Below are positions 43,396 to 53,634 of a stretch of 64,000 nucleotides of DNA, piece by piece. The notes under the pieces are model-generated. The model was not told the origin of the DNA, made no database searches, and was given only the letters and a program-made list of their open reading frames with translations. Within the stretch, counting starts at the first letter, position 1, and every line of letters starts with the position of its first letter. This DNA comes from CAYREV01 sp964423345. Lineage in GTDB: Bacteria > Bacteroidota > Rhodothermia > Balneolales > Balneolaceae. Location: NCBI GenBank assembly GCA_964423345.1, contig CAYREV010000002.1, positions 1-64,000 on the forward strand, in the 5' to 3' direction. A program made the translations under genes and the position numbers.

Positions 43396-45899
43396 TAGAA
43401 CGGTGCCCCGATATTGAAGAGAAACTCCCATTCCCCGGCGTTAACATTTCTGACCCCCGGCAAACCATCCAGCCGGTAACCGTAACTGAGGTCAACCAAG
43501 CCTAAAATAGGCAAGAATACCCTGGCTCCAAAGCCAACAGACCTTTTTACTTCAAAGGGTGCAAAATCCTGGAACTTCAAATAGGCATTGCCGGCGTCAA
43601 AGAACGCATAAGGAATCACCTGCACCTGCTGCTCGGAAATAGCCGGGTATCGCAGCTCCATACTGTATTTGCTGTATAGGCGTCCCCCAACCGCCTGTCC
43701 GTCTTCCCTGGGCGAAATAGAGCCGGTCTGGCCGCCCGGAAAACCGCGCAGGTCTATATTGTCATCCAGAAAGCTCTGCCGCTGCTGAAGCTGGGTTCCT
43801 CCAAGCACAAAACGCTGAAAGTCGCTGCGCTGACCGGTTCCCAGGTAACCCAGGTAGCCGTATTCAATGCCGTTTGTCAGCACCAGCTTCCCGGTAAGTG
43901 TAGTATGGTTCTGGTATTTTGTCTTGATTTTGTAGAACTGTGAAAATCCGGGAAGCGGGGGAGCCAGTTCTCCGGAAATATGGAGTTTGGATCCCCGTGT
44001 CGGCGAGATGGGGTTGTCGGTGGAGTTTCGTTCGAGGATCTCCTTCACACTCAATATACTCGAGGTGCCCGCCGCCAGGAAGGACGCCCCGCCCACTACA
44101 TCGTACAGCTGATAACTCAATACGGTTCTCTGTGAGAAGAAGTCATCCGGCCACTTCAGCCTTCTTCCCAGGGATACGCTGCTTGAAAACAGTTCGTTTC
44201 GGGCATTGCTTCCCCTGAACTGTATCAGGTTGTAGCTAAGGTTCACGCCCAGCGAATTTGGTTTGCCTCCCAGCCATGGCTCCTGGAATCCCAGGCTGTA
44301 GCTTTGATAGCCACTTCCCGTCACCTGTATACCCAGCGAGAGCTTCTGTCCGTCGCCGGAAGGTATGGGGTCCCACCCTTCGCCCCTCCATGCACGGCCA
44401 AGGGAGAAGTTGTTAAAATTCAATCGCGCCGAAAGTATGACTCCTATACCCCGTCCCCCGAAACCGCCGGAAAACTCGAAGTTATCGGTACTCTGCGACT
44501 CGTCAAGCTGGTAGCTGATATCCACCCTGTGATTCTCACGGTCGGGCGAAAGGTTGGGGGTAATGGCTTGCGGCTGGAAATAACCCAGCTGGCCCAGCTC
44601 CCGGATTGTCCTGACAATCTTCTCACGGCTGTACTTTTGTCCCGGTACGGTTCGAAGCGTACGGCGCACTACATCATCGTGCGTCTTGGTATTACCGCTA
44701 AACTCCACGGCCTGGATGGTAGCAATTTCATCTTCGTAGATATTCATGTGAATATCCATGGAATCCTCACCCACCACCTCAAACTCGGGCTGCAGCTGAA
44801 AAAAGAGATAGCCGATATTTTCATACAGGCTGCGAATATCGGTATTGGTATCGGGATTGTAACTGGTATTCTGTTCAAATTTTGTCTGGTTGAACACATC
44901 CCCTTTCTCAAAGCCCAGCGCCTGGTCCAGCTGATCGTCGGTATACACCGTGTTCCCCTCCCAGCTTATGTTCCGAACCTTGTACTGGGGGCCTTCCTCA
45001 ATTTTGAAATTTATCTTAATGCCGGTAGCGTCGTTGGAGAGGACAAACAAGCGGCGCTGGGTATAGGGAAAAGTATAGACGGTATCACTGGTAATGCGAA
45101 AATCCAGGAAGCCGTTTTCGCCGTAAAAATCCCTCAGATTCTGCTTGGCTTTCTTAAAGTCTTCCTCTTTAAAAACCTTTTTTGAAAAAAACTTCCACCA
45201 GCGGTCTTCCTTTATATCTTTCAGCTTTTTTGTAAGCTTGGCATCGCTGAACGACTCATTTCCGTCAAAAGTGATATCCTTAATCTCAAGTTTTTTACCC
45301 GGGGAGATATCAAAATATACGGTGATGCGATTGCGGACCGTATCGGTCTTGCTTTGGGAAACATCAATCTCGGTAAACCAGTATCCCTCCTTCTCGTAAT
45401 ACTCTTCGATAATTTTAACCGCCTGCCCTGTAGAGGCATCGGTAACCGCAAAACCGGGAAGCAGGTTTATCTTCTCCCTTAAGTCCTTGCGCTGCGACTT
45501 CTTGACCCCCCTGATAACAAAATTTTCCAGCTTGGGCTGCTCCTTAACATGAATCTCCAGGTTTATACCCGTCCCGTTCCTGCTCTTTTCAATGATCTGT
45601 ATATCCGAAAAAAGTCCCCTTCTGCTTAATCTCCTTATGGCATCGGGGATGTCACTNNNNNNNNNNGTAACGGTCGTCCCGACCGTCAAGCCGCTTGTAT
45701 TAATTACAAAATCCTCCCGGGTGGTCGTCAGGCCGGTAACTTCAACCCCCATGATCTCATAATCCCGCTGGGCCGTCTGTAGGGGATCGGTAAGTTCAAT
45801 TGAAGTTGTATCCTGAGAAAAACCCTGCTGAAAAGAGAAAAGCAATAATGCTGATACAAAAAGTATAAACTTCTTCACGCCAATAAAATGTTGAACCAC
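43395..45899 (-). CDS. bamA: Outer-membrane assembly factor BamA
   Basis: Folds and inserts beta-barrel proteins into the outer membrane. Signal peptide, five POTRA domains (about residues 45-430; POTRA starts such as VEVTGLTTTREDFV, FVIRGVKKSQRKDL, ITFDGNESFSDAKL, ISWEGNTVYTDDQL and VEFSGNTKTHDDVV are visible) and a C-terminal 16-strand barrel with LRGFPGG, ending GAPF. A 10-base N gap falls in POTRA 1 (about residue 79), and the frame is kept across it, so the gene is probably intact. uppS is upstream and three ompH genes downstream. Confidence 0.96.
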   Translation of the reverse strand: MVQHFIGVKKFILFVSALLLFSFQQGFSQDTTSIELTDPLQTAQRDYEIMGVEVTGLTTTREDFVINTSGLTVGTTVXXXXSDIPDAIRRLSRRGLFSDIQIIEKSRNGTGINLEIHVKEQPKLENFVIRGVKKSQRKDLREKINLLPGFAVTDASTGQAVKIIEEYYEKEGYWFTEIDVSQSKTDTVRNRITVYFDISPGKKLEIKDITFDGNESFSDAKLTKKLKDIKEDRWWKFFSKKVFKEEDFKKAKQNLRDFYGENGFLDFRITSDTVYTFPYTQRRLFVLSNDATGIKINFKIEEGPQYKVRNISWEGNTVYTDDQLDQALGFEKGDVFNQTKFEQNTSYNPDTNTDIRSLYENIGYLFFQLQPEFEVVGEDSMDIHMNIYEDEIATIQAVEFSGNTKTHDDVVRRTLRTVPGQKYSREKIVRTIRELGQLGYFQPQAITPNLSPDRENHRVDISYQLDESQSTDNFEFSGGFGGRGIGVILSARLNFNNFSLGRAWRGEGWDPIPSGDGQKLSLGIQVTGSGYQSYSLGFQEPWLGGKPNSLGVNLSYNLIQFRGSNARNELFSSSVSLGRRLKWPDDFFSQRTVLSYQLYDVVGGASFLAAGTSSILSVKEILERNSTDNPISPTRGSKLHISGELAPPLPGFSQFYKIKTKYQNHTTLTGKLVLTNGIEYGYLGYLGTGQRSDFQRFVLGGTQLQQRQSFLDDNIDLRGFPGGQTGSISPREDGQAVGGRLYSKYSMELRYPAISEQQVQVIPYAFFDAGNAYLKFQDFAPFEVKRSVGFGARVFLPILGLVDLSYGYRLDGLPGVRNVNAGEWEFLFNIGAPF
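45657..45666. other. Short assembly gap inside bamA (10 N)
   Basis: Ten undetermined bases in the first POTRA domain. The frame continues on both sides, and the flanking residues (GTTV and SDIPDAIRRL) match a normal POTRA loop, so about four residues are simply unread. Confidence 0.98.
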
Positions 45900-45931
45900 G
45901 ATTGAGCTTGATATTGATTGATTTGAAATTT

Positions 45932-46759
45932 CTAGGTCAGCTCCTGAACGTACGAATTGTTGGATTTCTTTTGTTCCTTCTCATTTAATATTTTCCCGAA
46001 TCGCCTATCCCGCTGTTGATAAGCCCTAATCGCTTCATAAAGCTCATTTCGTCGAAAGTCGGGCCAATAGGTTTTTGTGATATACAATTCCGAATATGCC
46101 AGCTGCCAAAGAAGAAAGTTACTGATCCGGTACTCACCGCTGGTCCTGATAATGAGGTCGGGATCCGGGATATCCGCTGTAGAAAGATGAGCACTGATAA
46201 GCTGATCATCTATATCTTCGGGCTCGCATTCCCCTTCCTTAACCTGCCGGGCAATCTTCTTAAATGCTTCGGTTATATCCCAGCGTCCGGAATAGCTTAA
46301 CGCCAGGCAAAGTTGAAGCTCGTTATTGTCCTTGGTCAACTCAACGGCTTCTTCCAACTCCTGCTGGCAGGGGTCTGGGAAACGATTAATCTGCCCTATA
46401 GTGACCAGCTTGATATTGTTTTTGTTCAAATTGTCGGCTTCCTTGCGCAGTGAGTTCACCAAAAGGCGCATCAGGGCGTTCACTTCCCGCTTGGGCCGTC
46501 CCCAATTCTCGGTAGAAAACGCATACAGTGTCAGGTATTTCACTCCCAGCTGGGCGCAGGCCTCGGTAATATCCCTGACAGAGTTTACCCCGGCTTTATG
46601 GCCGAAGGTACGCAAGCTGCCGCGATTTTTCGCCCAGCGTCCATTCCCATCCATGATAATCGCTATATGGTTGGGGAGCTTTCCGGAACCCATGAGGTCG
46701 GATTGCTTCTTTTTGTCGGCCGCGCCTTGTTCTTTATTTGTGAGTGAAATCTGCTTCAA
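45932..46759 (-). CDS. uppS: Undecaprenyl diphosphate synthase
   Basis: cis-Prenyltransferase making the C55 lipid carrier for cell-wall and polysaccharide synthesis. The hallmark HIAIIMDGNGRWAKNRG has the catalytic Asp at residue 37, followed by FGHKAG and, near the C-terminus, PDLIIRTSGEYRISNFLLWQ. The N-terminus carries about 28 extra, charged residues; a second Met at residue 23 could be the true start. It is 32 bases before bamA in the envelope operon. Confidence 0.95.
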   Translation of the reverse strand: MKQISLTNKEQGAADKKKQSDLMGSGKLPNHIAIIMDGNGRWAKNRGSLRTFGHKAGVNSVRDITEACAQLGVKYLTLYAFSTENWGRPKREVNALMRLLVNSLRKEADNLNKNNIKLVTIGQINRFPDPCQQELEEAVELTKDNNELQLCLALSYSGRWDITEAFKKIARQVKEGECEPEDIDDQLISAHLSTADIPDPDLIIRTSGEYRISNFLLWQLAYSELYITKTYWPDFRRNELYEAIRAYQQRDRRFGKILNEKEQKKSNNSYVQELT

Positions 46760-46829
46760 TCGACTAAAATCCTTTTATTTAAGCTCTCCATATTAGAGTT
46801 TTATAGCCGTTATTTCAAGCTAAAAGAGT

Positions 46830-47306
46830 TTATAATTTTTCAATTTCCCTAAGCACAGACAGGGTGTCAATAAGGGCCAACGCTGCTTCGGAACCTTTAT
46901 TACCCTGCTGTTCCCCTTCTCCCGCACGTTGACGGGCCTGCTCTACCGTATCCGTCGTTAATACACCAAAAGATACGGGTTTTCCGGTATCCAGGTTCAG
47001 CCGCATCACCCCACGGTTAACGGCATCACAGACATATTCAAAATGTGGGGTCTCTCCCCTTATCACCGCTCCCAGGGTAATAACGGCATCCGTTTGTTCA
47101 AGAAGTTTTTGAGCCGTTACGGGTATCTCATACGCACCGGAGCAGCGTGCAATGACAAGTTGATCTTCTTCAAAACCCTTGTTTTTCAATACCTCCAGTG
47201 CCCCCTCCAGCAATTTGTCCGTGATAAAAGAGTTCCATCGGGCTACAACTATGCCGATTGACAGGTCGTTAACAGCTTCATTGCCTTTCAATTCCTTAAT
47301 AGCCAT
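46830..47306 (-). CDS. ribH: Lumazine synthase (riboflavin synthase beta chain)
   Basis: Condenses a pyrimidinedione with dihydroxybutanone phosphate to lumazine in riboflavin synthesis. Motifs: VVARWNSFITDKLLEGA, RCSGAYEIPVTAQKL and ITLGAVIRGETPHFEYV with the catalytic His after GETP. The length of 158 is standard. It sits in the middle of an envelope operon without other riboflavin genes, an unusual but not unique position. Only one base separates it from the PHP gene. Confidence 0.95.
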   Translation of the reverse strand: MAIKELKGNEAVNDLSIGIVVARWNSFITDKLLEGALEVLKNKGFEEDQLVIARCSGAYEIPVTAQKLLEQTDAVITLGAVIRGETPHFEYVCDAVNRGVMRLNLDTGKPVSFGVLTTDTVEQARQRAGEGEQQGNKGSEAALALIDTLSVLREIEKL

Positions 47307-47307
47307 A

Positions 47308-48150
47308 TCAGCTTAATAATAGTTCTTTGCGTTTATCGGTCATTCGTTTCAAGGCCTCCACCCTGCGGATGCTTATAGTTGCCACACCGAAATATTTCTG
47401 GTAATCCCGGTTACCGCCGTGAAAATCACTTCCTCCGGTCTTCAACAACCGGTAGTCTTCAGCAAATTTCTCCATCTTCTTTTGAAGTTTGTATCGATGG
47501 CTGGGGTGTACCACCTCAATGCCGTCGATACCGCACTGCACCCACTGCTCAAGTTCCCCCCTTGAATATAATTCTCCGGGATGAGCAATGACAACCGCCC
47601 CGCCGGCCTTCTTGACAACGTCAATAGCCTCCTTATGGGAATAATACTCACTGGGGATATCTCCCAGGCGCTGATTGCTCAGGTATCTGATAAATGCCTC
47701 CTCCACCGACCCGACGAATCCCTTTTTAACCATTAGCGTAGCGATATGGGGCCTTCCGATATTACTTCCGGCGGCTTCCGCCTTGACTTCAGACATATCC
47801 AGGTTTAGCCCCTCTTTAGACAGTTCCCCGATGATCCACTCCCCCCGGTCCACCCTTGCCTTCTTGTGTTCATGAAGCATGGTTGTCAGCTCCGGATTTT
47901 TCGGATCAAAACAGTAGGTCAGCAGATGAGCTTCACGGCCGTTGAAATCGACCGTTACTTCAGCTCCCGAAAGCACTTCGAGGCCTATTCCCGAGGCAGC
48001 TTCCCGGGCCTCCTCCAGTCCCGCAATCGTATCATGATCGGTAATCGCTATCACCTTCAGATTCTGGTCTTCAGCCCGGCGAACAATCTCGGAAGGGGTG
48101 GAACGTCCGTCGGATGCCGTGGTATGGATATGTAGGTCGGCTTTTCCCAA
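47308..48150 (-). CDS. PHP-domain phosphoesterase (TrpH/RNase AM type)
   Basis: Metal-dependent phosphoesterase of the YciV/TrpH group; E. coli members hydrolyse nucleotide 3',5'-bisphosphates and 5'-mononucleotides from RNA ends. Metal ligands: DLHIHTTASDG (residues 5-15), ITDHDT, SGAEVT, then AHPGE and GGSDFHG. The length of 280 is standard. It is one base from both neighbours, ribH and the S41 protease gene, so it is part of the operon, although its partner in physiology is unclear. Confidence 0.9.
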   Translation of the reverse strand: MGKADLHIHTTASDGRSTPSEIVRRAEDQNLKVIAITDHDTIAGLEEAREAASGIGLEVLSGAEVTVDFNGREAHLLTYCFDPKNPELTTMLHEHKKARVDRGEWIIGELSKEGLNLDMSEVKAEAAGSNIGRPHIATLMVKKGFVGSVEEAFIRYLSNQRLGDIPSEYYSHKEAIDVVKKAGGAVVIAHPGELYSRGELEQWVQCGIDGIEVVHPSHRYKLQKKMEKFAEDYRLLKTGGSDFHGGNRDYQKYFGVATISIRRVEALKRMTDKRKELLLS

Positions 48151-48151
48151 T

Positions 48152-49807
48152 CTATCTGATGGCTAAAATATCTTTGTATATTCTTTCGTCACGGATAATA
48201 TCCACCGCTTTATTCACAGCCGGATCCCATTTAAGCGAAGCCTCGGTCTGCCCTTCACGTCCCCTATACCTTGCAACAATTTCAAGATAAAGTTTACGCT
48301 TCAGCATCTCCTGTTGTGCTTCAAGGTCCTCCTTTTTCTCCCGGTTAATTGCTTCCTGCAAGGCTTCAATATGGCGGCTTATTTCCGGGGTACCCTCCTC
48401 CTCTTTCATCTTTTTGCTGACTTCGTCCAGGTACCGTTCGGAACGTGTTTCATAATCAAATCCACTTTCGTCCAGGTACCTTTTAAATTCCTCAAACATC
48501 CCGGCCGGTGCGGTGTCAAAATTAAACTTTTTGTGTGCCGATGCGTAGCGGTTGGCAAAAAAGAAAAAGTGGCTCTCCTTCAGCAGTTCGGTTTCGAGGA
48601 GAGACGGCTGCTGCTTTTTAATCTTTATATCGGGGGCGATCCCCTCCCCCTCATAAACGGTCCGTCCGTTCCTGGTCTTAAACGCTTTTCGAAGCGAATC
48701 GGCTTTGGCGGTGACGGAATTGTTCTCGTCGTGCGTATACATAAGGGACTGTATGCTCCGACCGCTCGGTATATAATAACGGGAAGTGGTAATTTTCAGC
48801 GACGTATTATATGAAAGGGGGCGTACTACCTGAACCAGCCCCTTGCCAAAGCTCCGTTCCCCTACTATTACGGCCCGGTCCAAATCCTGCAGCGCCCCGG
48901 CAACAATTTCAGAGGAGCTGGCGCTTCCCTCGTTTTGCAAGACTACCAGCGGCAAGCTGCTTACAATAGCAGGCTCTTCGGTACGAAAAACAGCATTATG
49001 CCCGTTCAGCCTCCCACGGGTCTCAACCACCTTCAGCCCGGGCTCCACGAATTTATCCACGGTCTTGACCGCCTCTTCCAGCAGTCCCCCGGGATTATTC
49101 CTCAGGTCCAGGATCAATCCGTTCATCCCGCCGGCCGTTTGAAAACGGTCAATCTCACTGCGTATCTCTTCGGCGGCATTCTGTGAAAAACGGCTCAGCG
49201 ACAGATACCCTATCTTCCTTTCAGGCCCCACCAACCCGCTGTAGGCTATATTTTTAACTTTCACCCTCCGGCGTTCAAGTTCAAAAGTCAAATCCTTCTC
49301 AACTCCATAACGCCTGATGGTCATTGTTACCGTGGAACCCGGATCGCCGATGGTAAGATCCTGCACCTCTTCGGGTGAAAGGTTCTCTACCGACACCCCG
49401 CCGACCGCTATGATGATGTCGCCTGACCTGATCCCCTTTTTATGAGCCGAATATCCTTCGGTCGGGGCAATCACTACAATATTTTTACCCCGCATACCGA
49501 CTTCAAGGCCTACCCCGCCGTAGCTTCCCCGGCTTATGATTTCCATATTCTGGTTGTCCGACTCATCCAGAAGCACCGTGTAGGGGTCCAGCGACTCGAG
49601 CATGGCGTTGATACCCCTGCGCATCAGCTTTTCAGGGTCAACCTCATCCACATAATGAAGGGAAACTTCCTTATATACCTCGCTGAAAATGGTAAAGTTC
49701 TTCTTGATGAGGAAATAGACGTCGTCCTGTCGCGCCGCCCCGATCAGTGCCACCGTCATGACGGCTACAATGACCGTTCCCAGGCCGATTTTCCTAAGCG
49801 TAGTCAT
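48152..49807 (-). CDS. S41-family C-terminal processing protease
   Basis: Periplasmic serine protease with a Ser-Lys dyad. A membrane or signal helix (about 5-23) is followed by a short helical region, a PDZ domain (about 95-165; SRGSYGGVGLEV, KKGIRSGDIIIAVGGV), and the S41 core with LRNNPGG, the nucleophile Ser in NEGSASSSEIVAGAL and the Lys in RSFGKGLVQ. A C-terminal helical extension (about 400-551) is common in bacteroidete members. It follows mltD by eight bases; wall or envelope protein trimming is likely. Confidence 0.93.
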   Translation of the reverse strand: MTTLRKIGLGTVIVAVMTVALIGAARQDDVYFLIKKNFTIFSEVYKEVSLHYVDEVDPEKLMRRGINAMLESLDPYTVLLDESDNQNMEIISRGSYGGVGLEVGMRGKNIVVIAPTEGYSAHKKGIRSGDIIIAVGGVSVENLSPEEVQDLTIGDPGSTVTMTIRRYGVEKDLTFELERRRVKVKNIAYSGLVGPERKIGYLSLSRFSQNAAEEIRSEIDRFQTAGGMNGLILDLRNNPGGLLEEAVKTVDKFVEPGLKVVETRGRLNGHNAVFRTEEPAIVSSLPLVVLQNEGSASSSEIVAGALQDLDRAVIVGERSFGKGLVQVVRPLSYNTSLKITTSRYYIPSGRSIQSLMYTHDENNSVTAKADSLRKAFKTRNGRTVYEGEGIAPDIKIKKQQPSLLETELLKESHFFFFANRYASAHKKFNFDTAPAGMFEEFKRYLDESGFDYETRSERYLDEVSKKMKEEEGTPEISRHIEALQEAINREKKEDLEAQQEMLKRKLYLEIVARYRGREGQTEASLKWDPAVNKAVDIIRDERIYKDILAIR

Positions 49808-49815
49808 GGCAGCTC

Positions 49816-51834
49816 CTATTGAGGTTTAATTTTCAGGGTCTGCCCTACATAGATTCGATTATTTTCCAGGTTGTTAATCCGCTTGAGCTCAGATACGGTC
49901 ACTCCGAATGAATTGGCAATTTCTATGAGGGTATCATTTTTCCTGACCCGGTACTGCAGCGTATTGGAATCTCCCGCCGATGCCAGGTAGGCCTTTGTTA
50001 TCTCTTTTCCGGCCCGCTGCTCTCTTTCAAGCCGCTGCTTCTTTGAATAGGGCATCCGGTCAACCTGCCGGTAGTAGGCGGTTTTGGACTCAGGTACGTA
50101 GACTGTAAGCCGCTCTCCCACACGAATAGTATTAGATGTGTTATTCCAGGAACGTATCTGCCAGGCCCGCACATCATACCACTCGGCAATATGGCCGATG
50201 GTATCGCCGCTTTTTACCCGGTAGGTCAACTTGTCCGACTTGGCCGGGGCCGATGACCTTGAACTCTGTTTTCGACTGGGTGAAGAACCCCTCGGCTGGT
50301 TTGTGGGCCTGTTGACAGCAATCTTTTCCATGCTTCCGGGTGCCAGGGGTACGACAATCTTCTGCCCGGGATATATCATGCTCGATAGGTTTTCATTCGT
50401 TTCATACAGCGATCGCACCGACGTGCCATATTTTTGAGCTATATAGCCCAGCGTTTCACCCCGCTGGACGGTGTGCATGGCAATGTTCTGGCTTCTGTTA
50501 TCCTTGGGAATCTTATCGTAGTTGGCAGCCAGCTGCTCTCTGCTTTCTTTCGATGGCAGCTTCAGGGGATACCTGGATCCCGGAGGCGTGGCCCAGCGCA
50601 GCAGTTCGGGATTGTATTCCTTCAACTCTTCGGTTGTAATGCCTGCAGCCTTTGCAAGTTCGTCAAGAGGGGTAAGGGGAGCAACCTCAAATACCTCGTA
50701 GCTGTAGGGTTTTTCGTTATAGTTTCTCTGGAAACCGAATGCCTCGGGATTCAACTCAATCATGGTTGCCGCTATAAAGCCCGGAACATATCCCCGGGTT
50801 TCACGGGGCAGGTAAGCATAGGCTTTCCAGTAGTCCTTGGTGCCTCCGGCAGCCCGTATGGCTCTTTTTAATCCCCGGGGACTGATATTGTAATTGGCCA
50901 TTGCCAGGTGCCAGTCGCCCCAGATATTATACAGATCCCTCAGGTGACGGGCTGCAGCCCGTGTTGCCTTTTCGGGGTCCCTGCGCTCATCAAGCCACCA
51001 GTTGACCTCCAGGCCGTACACACTGCCGGTCGCCCGGATAAACTGCCACATCCCTACAGCCGAAGCCCAGCTTCTTGCAGTGGGATTGAGTCCGCTTTCG
51101 ATCATGGCCAGATGAATGAGTTCGGTGGGTGCGCCCTCTTCCTTGAATATTTCCTCCATCATGGGGAAATATCGCTCCGAACGCTGCAGCCACTTCTCCA
51201 TCACCTCCGGGCGTTTGAGGGTATAATAAACCAGGTGACGGCTGACCTGACGGTTCTGTACCAGCGGTACAGCGGTCTTGGTAGTAGTAATACTTTCCGG
51301 TATCACATACCCCTCGCCGACCAGATCGTCGTCAGCATTCATAATCTCTTTCTGGATGGCAAAGACTTCACCCTCCACTTCCTGTGCCGGGTTTTTGATA
51401 CCATAAAACTCCCTGTATTCGGCCATAACAGAACGGTAGACCTCATTAAATCGCCGATCGGACTGCACCTCCGGGTAATTGTCCAGCAGGGTTTGGAGTT
51501 CTGTAAGCGCCTGCGTAATAAACTTTTCAGCCTGTAGCGGTTCATTATCAACCTGGGCCTGTATAGCCTGCACGTTCATACGGTAAATTTCGGCGACCCT
51601 GGACATGATCTCTTTTTGAAAACCATCCAGTTTGCGCTGGGAAGGCTTTTTATCCACCTTTTCATCATACTCTGCGGTACGCATGGGATTATTATAGGGC
51701 AGCAGTTTCTTGGGCATCTCCACTTTTTCCAATTGAAGATCCACCGAATCCGCTTTCTGTGCACGTGATTCGTAGATTCCAACACACAGTATGAGTATGA
51801 TTAGAGGTAGTAACTGTTTCTGCATCGCCGTCAT
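49816..51834 (-). CDS. Lytic transglycosylase with three LysM domains (MltD-like)
   Basis: Cuts peptidoglycan glycan strands. Signal peptide (about 1-24), an N-terminal helical part, then an SLT domain (about 230-345) with the catalytic Glu in LIHLAMIESGLNP and the later MANYNISPRGLKRAI. Three LysM repeats follow: HTVQRGETLGYIAQKYGTS, YRVKSGDTIGHIAEWYDV and YRVRKNDTLIEIANSFGVT. This is the first gene of the long envelope operon. The Cys at residue 17 is not in a lipobox, so a lipid anchor is not supported. Confidence 0.93.
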   Translation of the reverse strand: MTAMQKQLLPLIILILCVGIYESRAQKADSVDLQLEKVEMPKKLLPYNNPMRTAEYDEKVDKKPSQRKLDGFQKEIMSRVAEIYRMNVQAIQAQVDNEPLQAEKFITQALTELQTLLDNYPEVQSDRRFNEVYRSVMAEYREFYGIKNPAQEVEGEVFAIQKEIMNADDDLVGEGYVIPESITTTKTAVPLVQNRQVSRHLVYYTLKRPEVMEKWLQRSERYFPMMEEIFKEEGAPTELIHLAMIESGLNPTARSWASAVGMWQFIRATGSVYGLEVNWWLDERRDPEKATRAAARHLRDLYNIWGDWHLAMANYNISPRGLKRAIRAAGGTKDYWKAYAYLPRETRGYVPGFIAATMIELNPEAFGFQRNYNEKPYSYEVFEVAPLTPLDELAKAAGITTEELKEYNPELLRWATPPGSRYPLKLPSKESREQLAANYDKIPKDNRSQNIAMHTVQRGETLGYIAQKYGTSVRSLYETNENLSSMIYPGQKIVVPLAPGSMEKIAVNRPTNQPRGSSPSRKQSSRSSAPAKSDKLTYRVKSGDTIGHIAEWYDVRAWQIRSWNNTSNTIRVGERLTVYVPESKTAYYRQVDRMPYSKKQRLEREQRAGKEITKAYLASAGDSNTLQYRVRKNDTLIEIANSFGVTVSELKRINNLENNRIYVGQTLKIKPQ

Positions 51835-51859
51835 TTTTATGGTAAATTAGATATTGATT

Positions 51860-51867
51860 CAAATATA
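51860..51867 (-). promoter_or_regulatory. TAnnTTTG-type -7 box of the envelope operon
   Basis: On the minus strand TATATTTG matches the Bacteroidota -7 consensus and stands 26 bases before the transglycosylase ATG, in the 99-base gap after nadE. It gives the mltD-to-ompH operon its own promoter. No TTTG is at the right -33 distance. Confidence 0.42.
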
Positions 51868-51933
51868 CATAGAATTACGTAGTGTTCCACCCTACAAATA
51901 ACGGGCTTTCACCCCCTCCCCTGCAACCGTGAA

Positions 51934-53616
51934 TTATCTGTACCGGTCCCTGGTCCAACCCTGTACAATCGGCCACCTCCTTCCGCTGCCAAAAGCTTTG
52001 GTGCTGATCTTGAGGCCCGGTACCGCCTGGAATCGCTTGTATTCGTTCCGGTCAACCAGCCGTATGACCTTGTCAACCGTCTCCTGCTCAAATCCTTTGG
52101 CCGCAATTTCTTCTGATGAAAGCTGCTTCTCTATATAGAGCTCGAGTATACCGTCCAGCGTCTCATAGTCGGGCAGGGTATCTGAATCTTTCTGCCCGGG
52201 CCTGAGTTCTGCACTCGGCGCTTTATCGAGTATCGCTTCCGGTATTGTCTCCCGCCCGTAATGTTTGTCATTCAGCCAGCGGGCAATTTCGTACACCTCC
52301 GTTTTATACACATCGGATAGGATACCCAGCCCCCCCGCCATATCACCATACAGCGTACAGTAGCCTGTTGCCAGTTCCGACTTGTTTCCGGTATTCAATA
52401 CCATATGCCCGAACTTATTGGAAATTGCCATTAAGAGGACGCCCCGAATTCTGCTCTGCAGGTTTTCTTCCGCAACCCCGAATGAACTGTCCTCAAACAG
52501 GGGTTGAAGCTGTTCCAGGTACAGATCATACAGCTCCCTGACTGATATGGTTCTGAGTTCTATTCCCAGGTTTTGGGCGAAGGCCTCCGAATCGGAAACG
52601 CTTCCCTGCGAAGAAAACTCCGAGGGCATGGTTACACCCAGCACCTTTTCGGGGCCCAATGCCTCCACAGCCACACAGGCGGTCAGCACCGAATCAATGC
52701 CTCCGCTCAGCCCCACAAGCACCTTATCGGCTACCTGCGTTTTCTCCAAATAGTCTTTCAGTCCCAGTACCAGGGCCCTGAATATACCCTCCGGCCTCTC
52801 CGGTTCTTCGGCCCTTGGCCCGCCCTCATGCTTTATGCTTTTGCTTCGGGCATCCCAGCTGACATCTACATGAGATTCCTCAAAAAGAGGCGTCCGCCCT
52901 GCCACCTCGCCATTGTAGCCGATTACCATGGAATCCCCGTCGAAAACAAGCTCGGTATTCCCTCCCACCTGATTGGCATACAGGATGGGCACGCCCAACT
53001 CCCTGACGTGGTCCTGCAGCATCCGTCGGCGGCTTTCGGGCTTGGTCTTGGTATAAGGAGAAGCCGAAATATTTATAATTACGTCGGCACCTTCAGCAGC
53101 GAGTTCGGCCGCAGGATTTACCTCGTAGGTATGATACTGTATGTCATTTTCATTGTACCAAATATCCTCGCATATGGTAATACCCAGGTTGATATCTCCA
53201 ATACCCACACACTTAAAAACATCATTGGGCTCAAAATAACGAAGGTCGTCAAACACATCGTATGTGGGCAACAGGCTTTTATGAACTTCTCCGACTTTCT
53301 CCCCTTTGCAGGCAACCAAAGCCGAATTGAAACATCGTCGTCCCCCCTCCCCGGTATTGGGCGTTACCGTACCGAATACCACGGCACACCTGCCCGTCGC
53401 ATCGACGATCTGTTCGTTAGCTTCATAGATGGCCTTCAGGAAATCATTCCTTTCAAGCAGGTCCATGGGCGGGTATCCGGGCACGGCCAATTCCGGTAAT
53501 ACCAGCAACTCCCTCCCCTCTGATTCAGCCTCGTCAATGGCGCTCAGTATAGCCGCAGTATTCCCCCGGATATCTCCGATGGTCGGGTTCAGTTGCTGTA
53601 CTCGTACTTTCATCAT
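51934..53616 (-). CDS. nadE: Glutamine-dependent NAD+ synthetase
   Basis: Amidates nicotinate adenine dinucleotide to NAD+ using glutamine. An N-terminal nitrilase-type glutaminase (about 1-260) has the triad Glu in VLPELAVPGYPP, Lys in HKSLLPTYDVFDD and Cys in GITICEDIWY. The C-terminal synthetase has the PP-loop VGLSGGIDSVLTA and NKSELATGYCTLYGD. The length of 560 is usual for the glutamine form. The amidohydrolase gene ends 18 bases upstream. Confidence 0.96.
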   Translation of the reverse strand: MMKVRVQQLNPTIGDIRGNTAAILSAIDEAESEGRELLVLPELAVPGYPPMDLLERNDFLKAIYEANEQIVDATGRCAVVFGTVTPNTGEGGRRCFNSALVACKGEKVGEVHKSLLPTYDVFDDLRYFEPNDVFKCVGIGDINLGITICEDIWYNENDIQYHTYEVNPAAELAAEGADVIINISASPYTKTKPESRRRMLQDHVRELGVPILYANQVGGNTELVFDGDSMVIGYNGEVAGRTPLFEESHVDVSWDARSKSIKHEGGPRAEEPERPEGIFRALVLGLKDYLEKTQVADKVLVGLSGGIDSVLTACVAVEALGPEKVLGVTMPSEFSSQGSVSDSEAFAQNLGIELRTISVRELYDLYLEQLQPLFEDSSFGVAEENLQSRIRGVLLMAISNKFGHMVLNTGNKSELATGYCTLYGDMAGGLGILSDVYKTEVYEIARWLNDKHYGRETIPEAILDKAPSAELRPGQKDSDTLPDYETLDGILELYIEKQLSSEEIAAKGFEQETVDKVIRLVDRNEYKRFQAVPGLKISTKAFGSGRRWPIVQGWTRDRYR

Positions 53617-53634
53617 GTTCCGGGCCTGAAAATG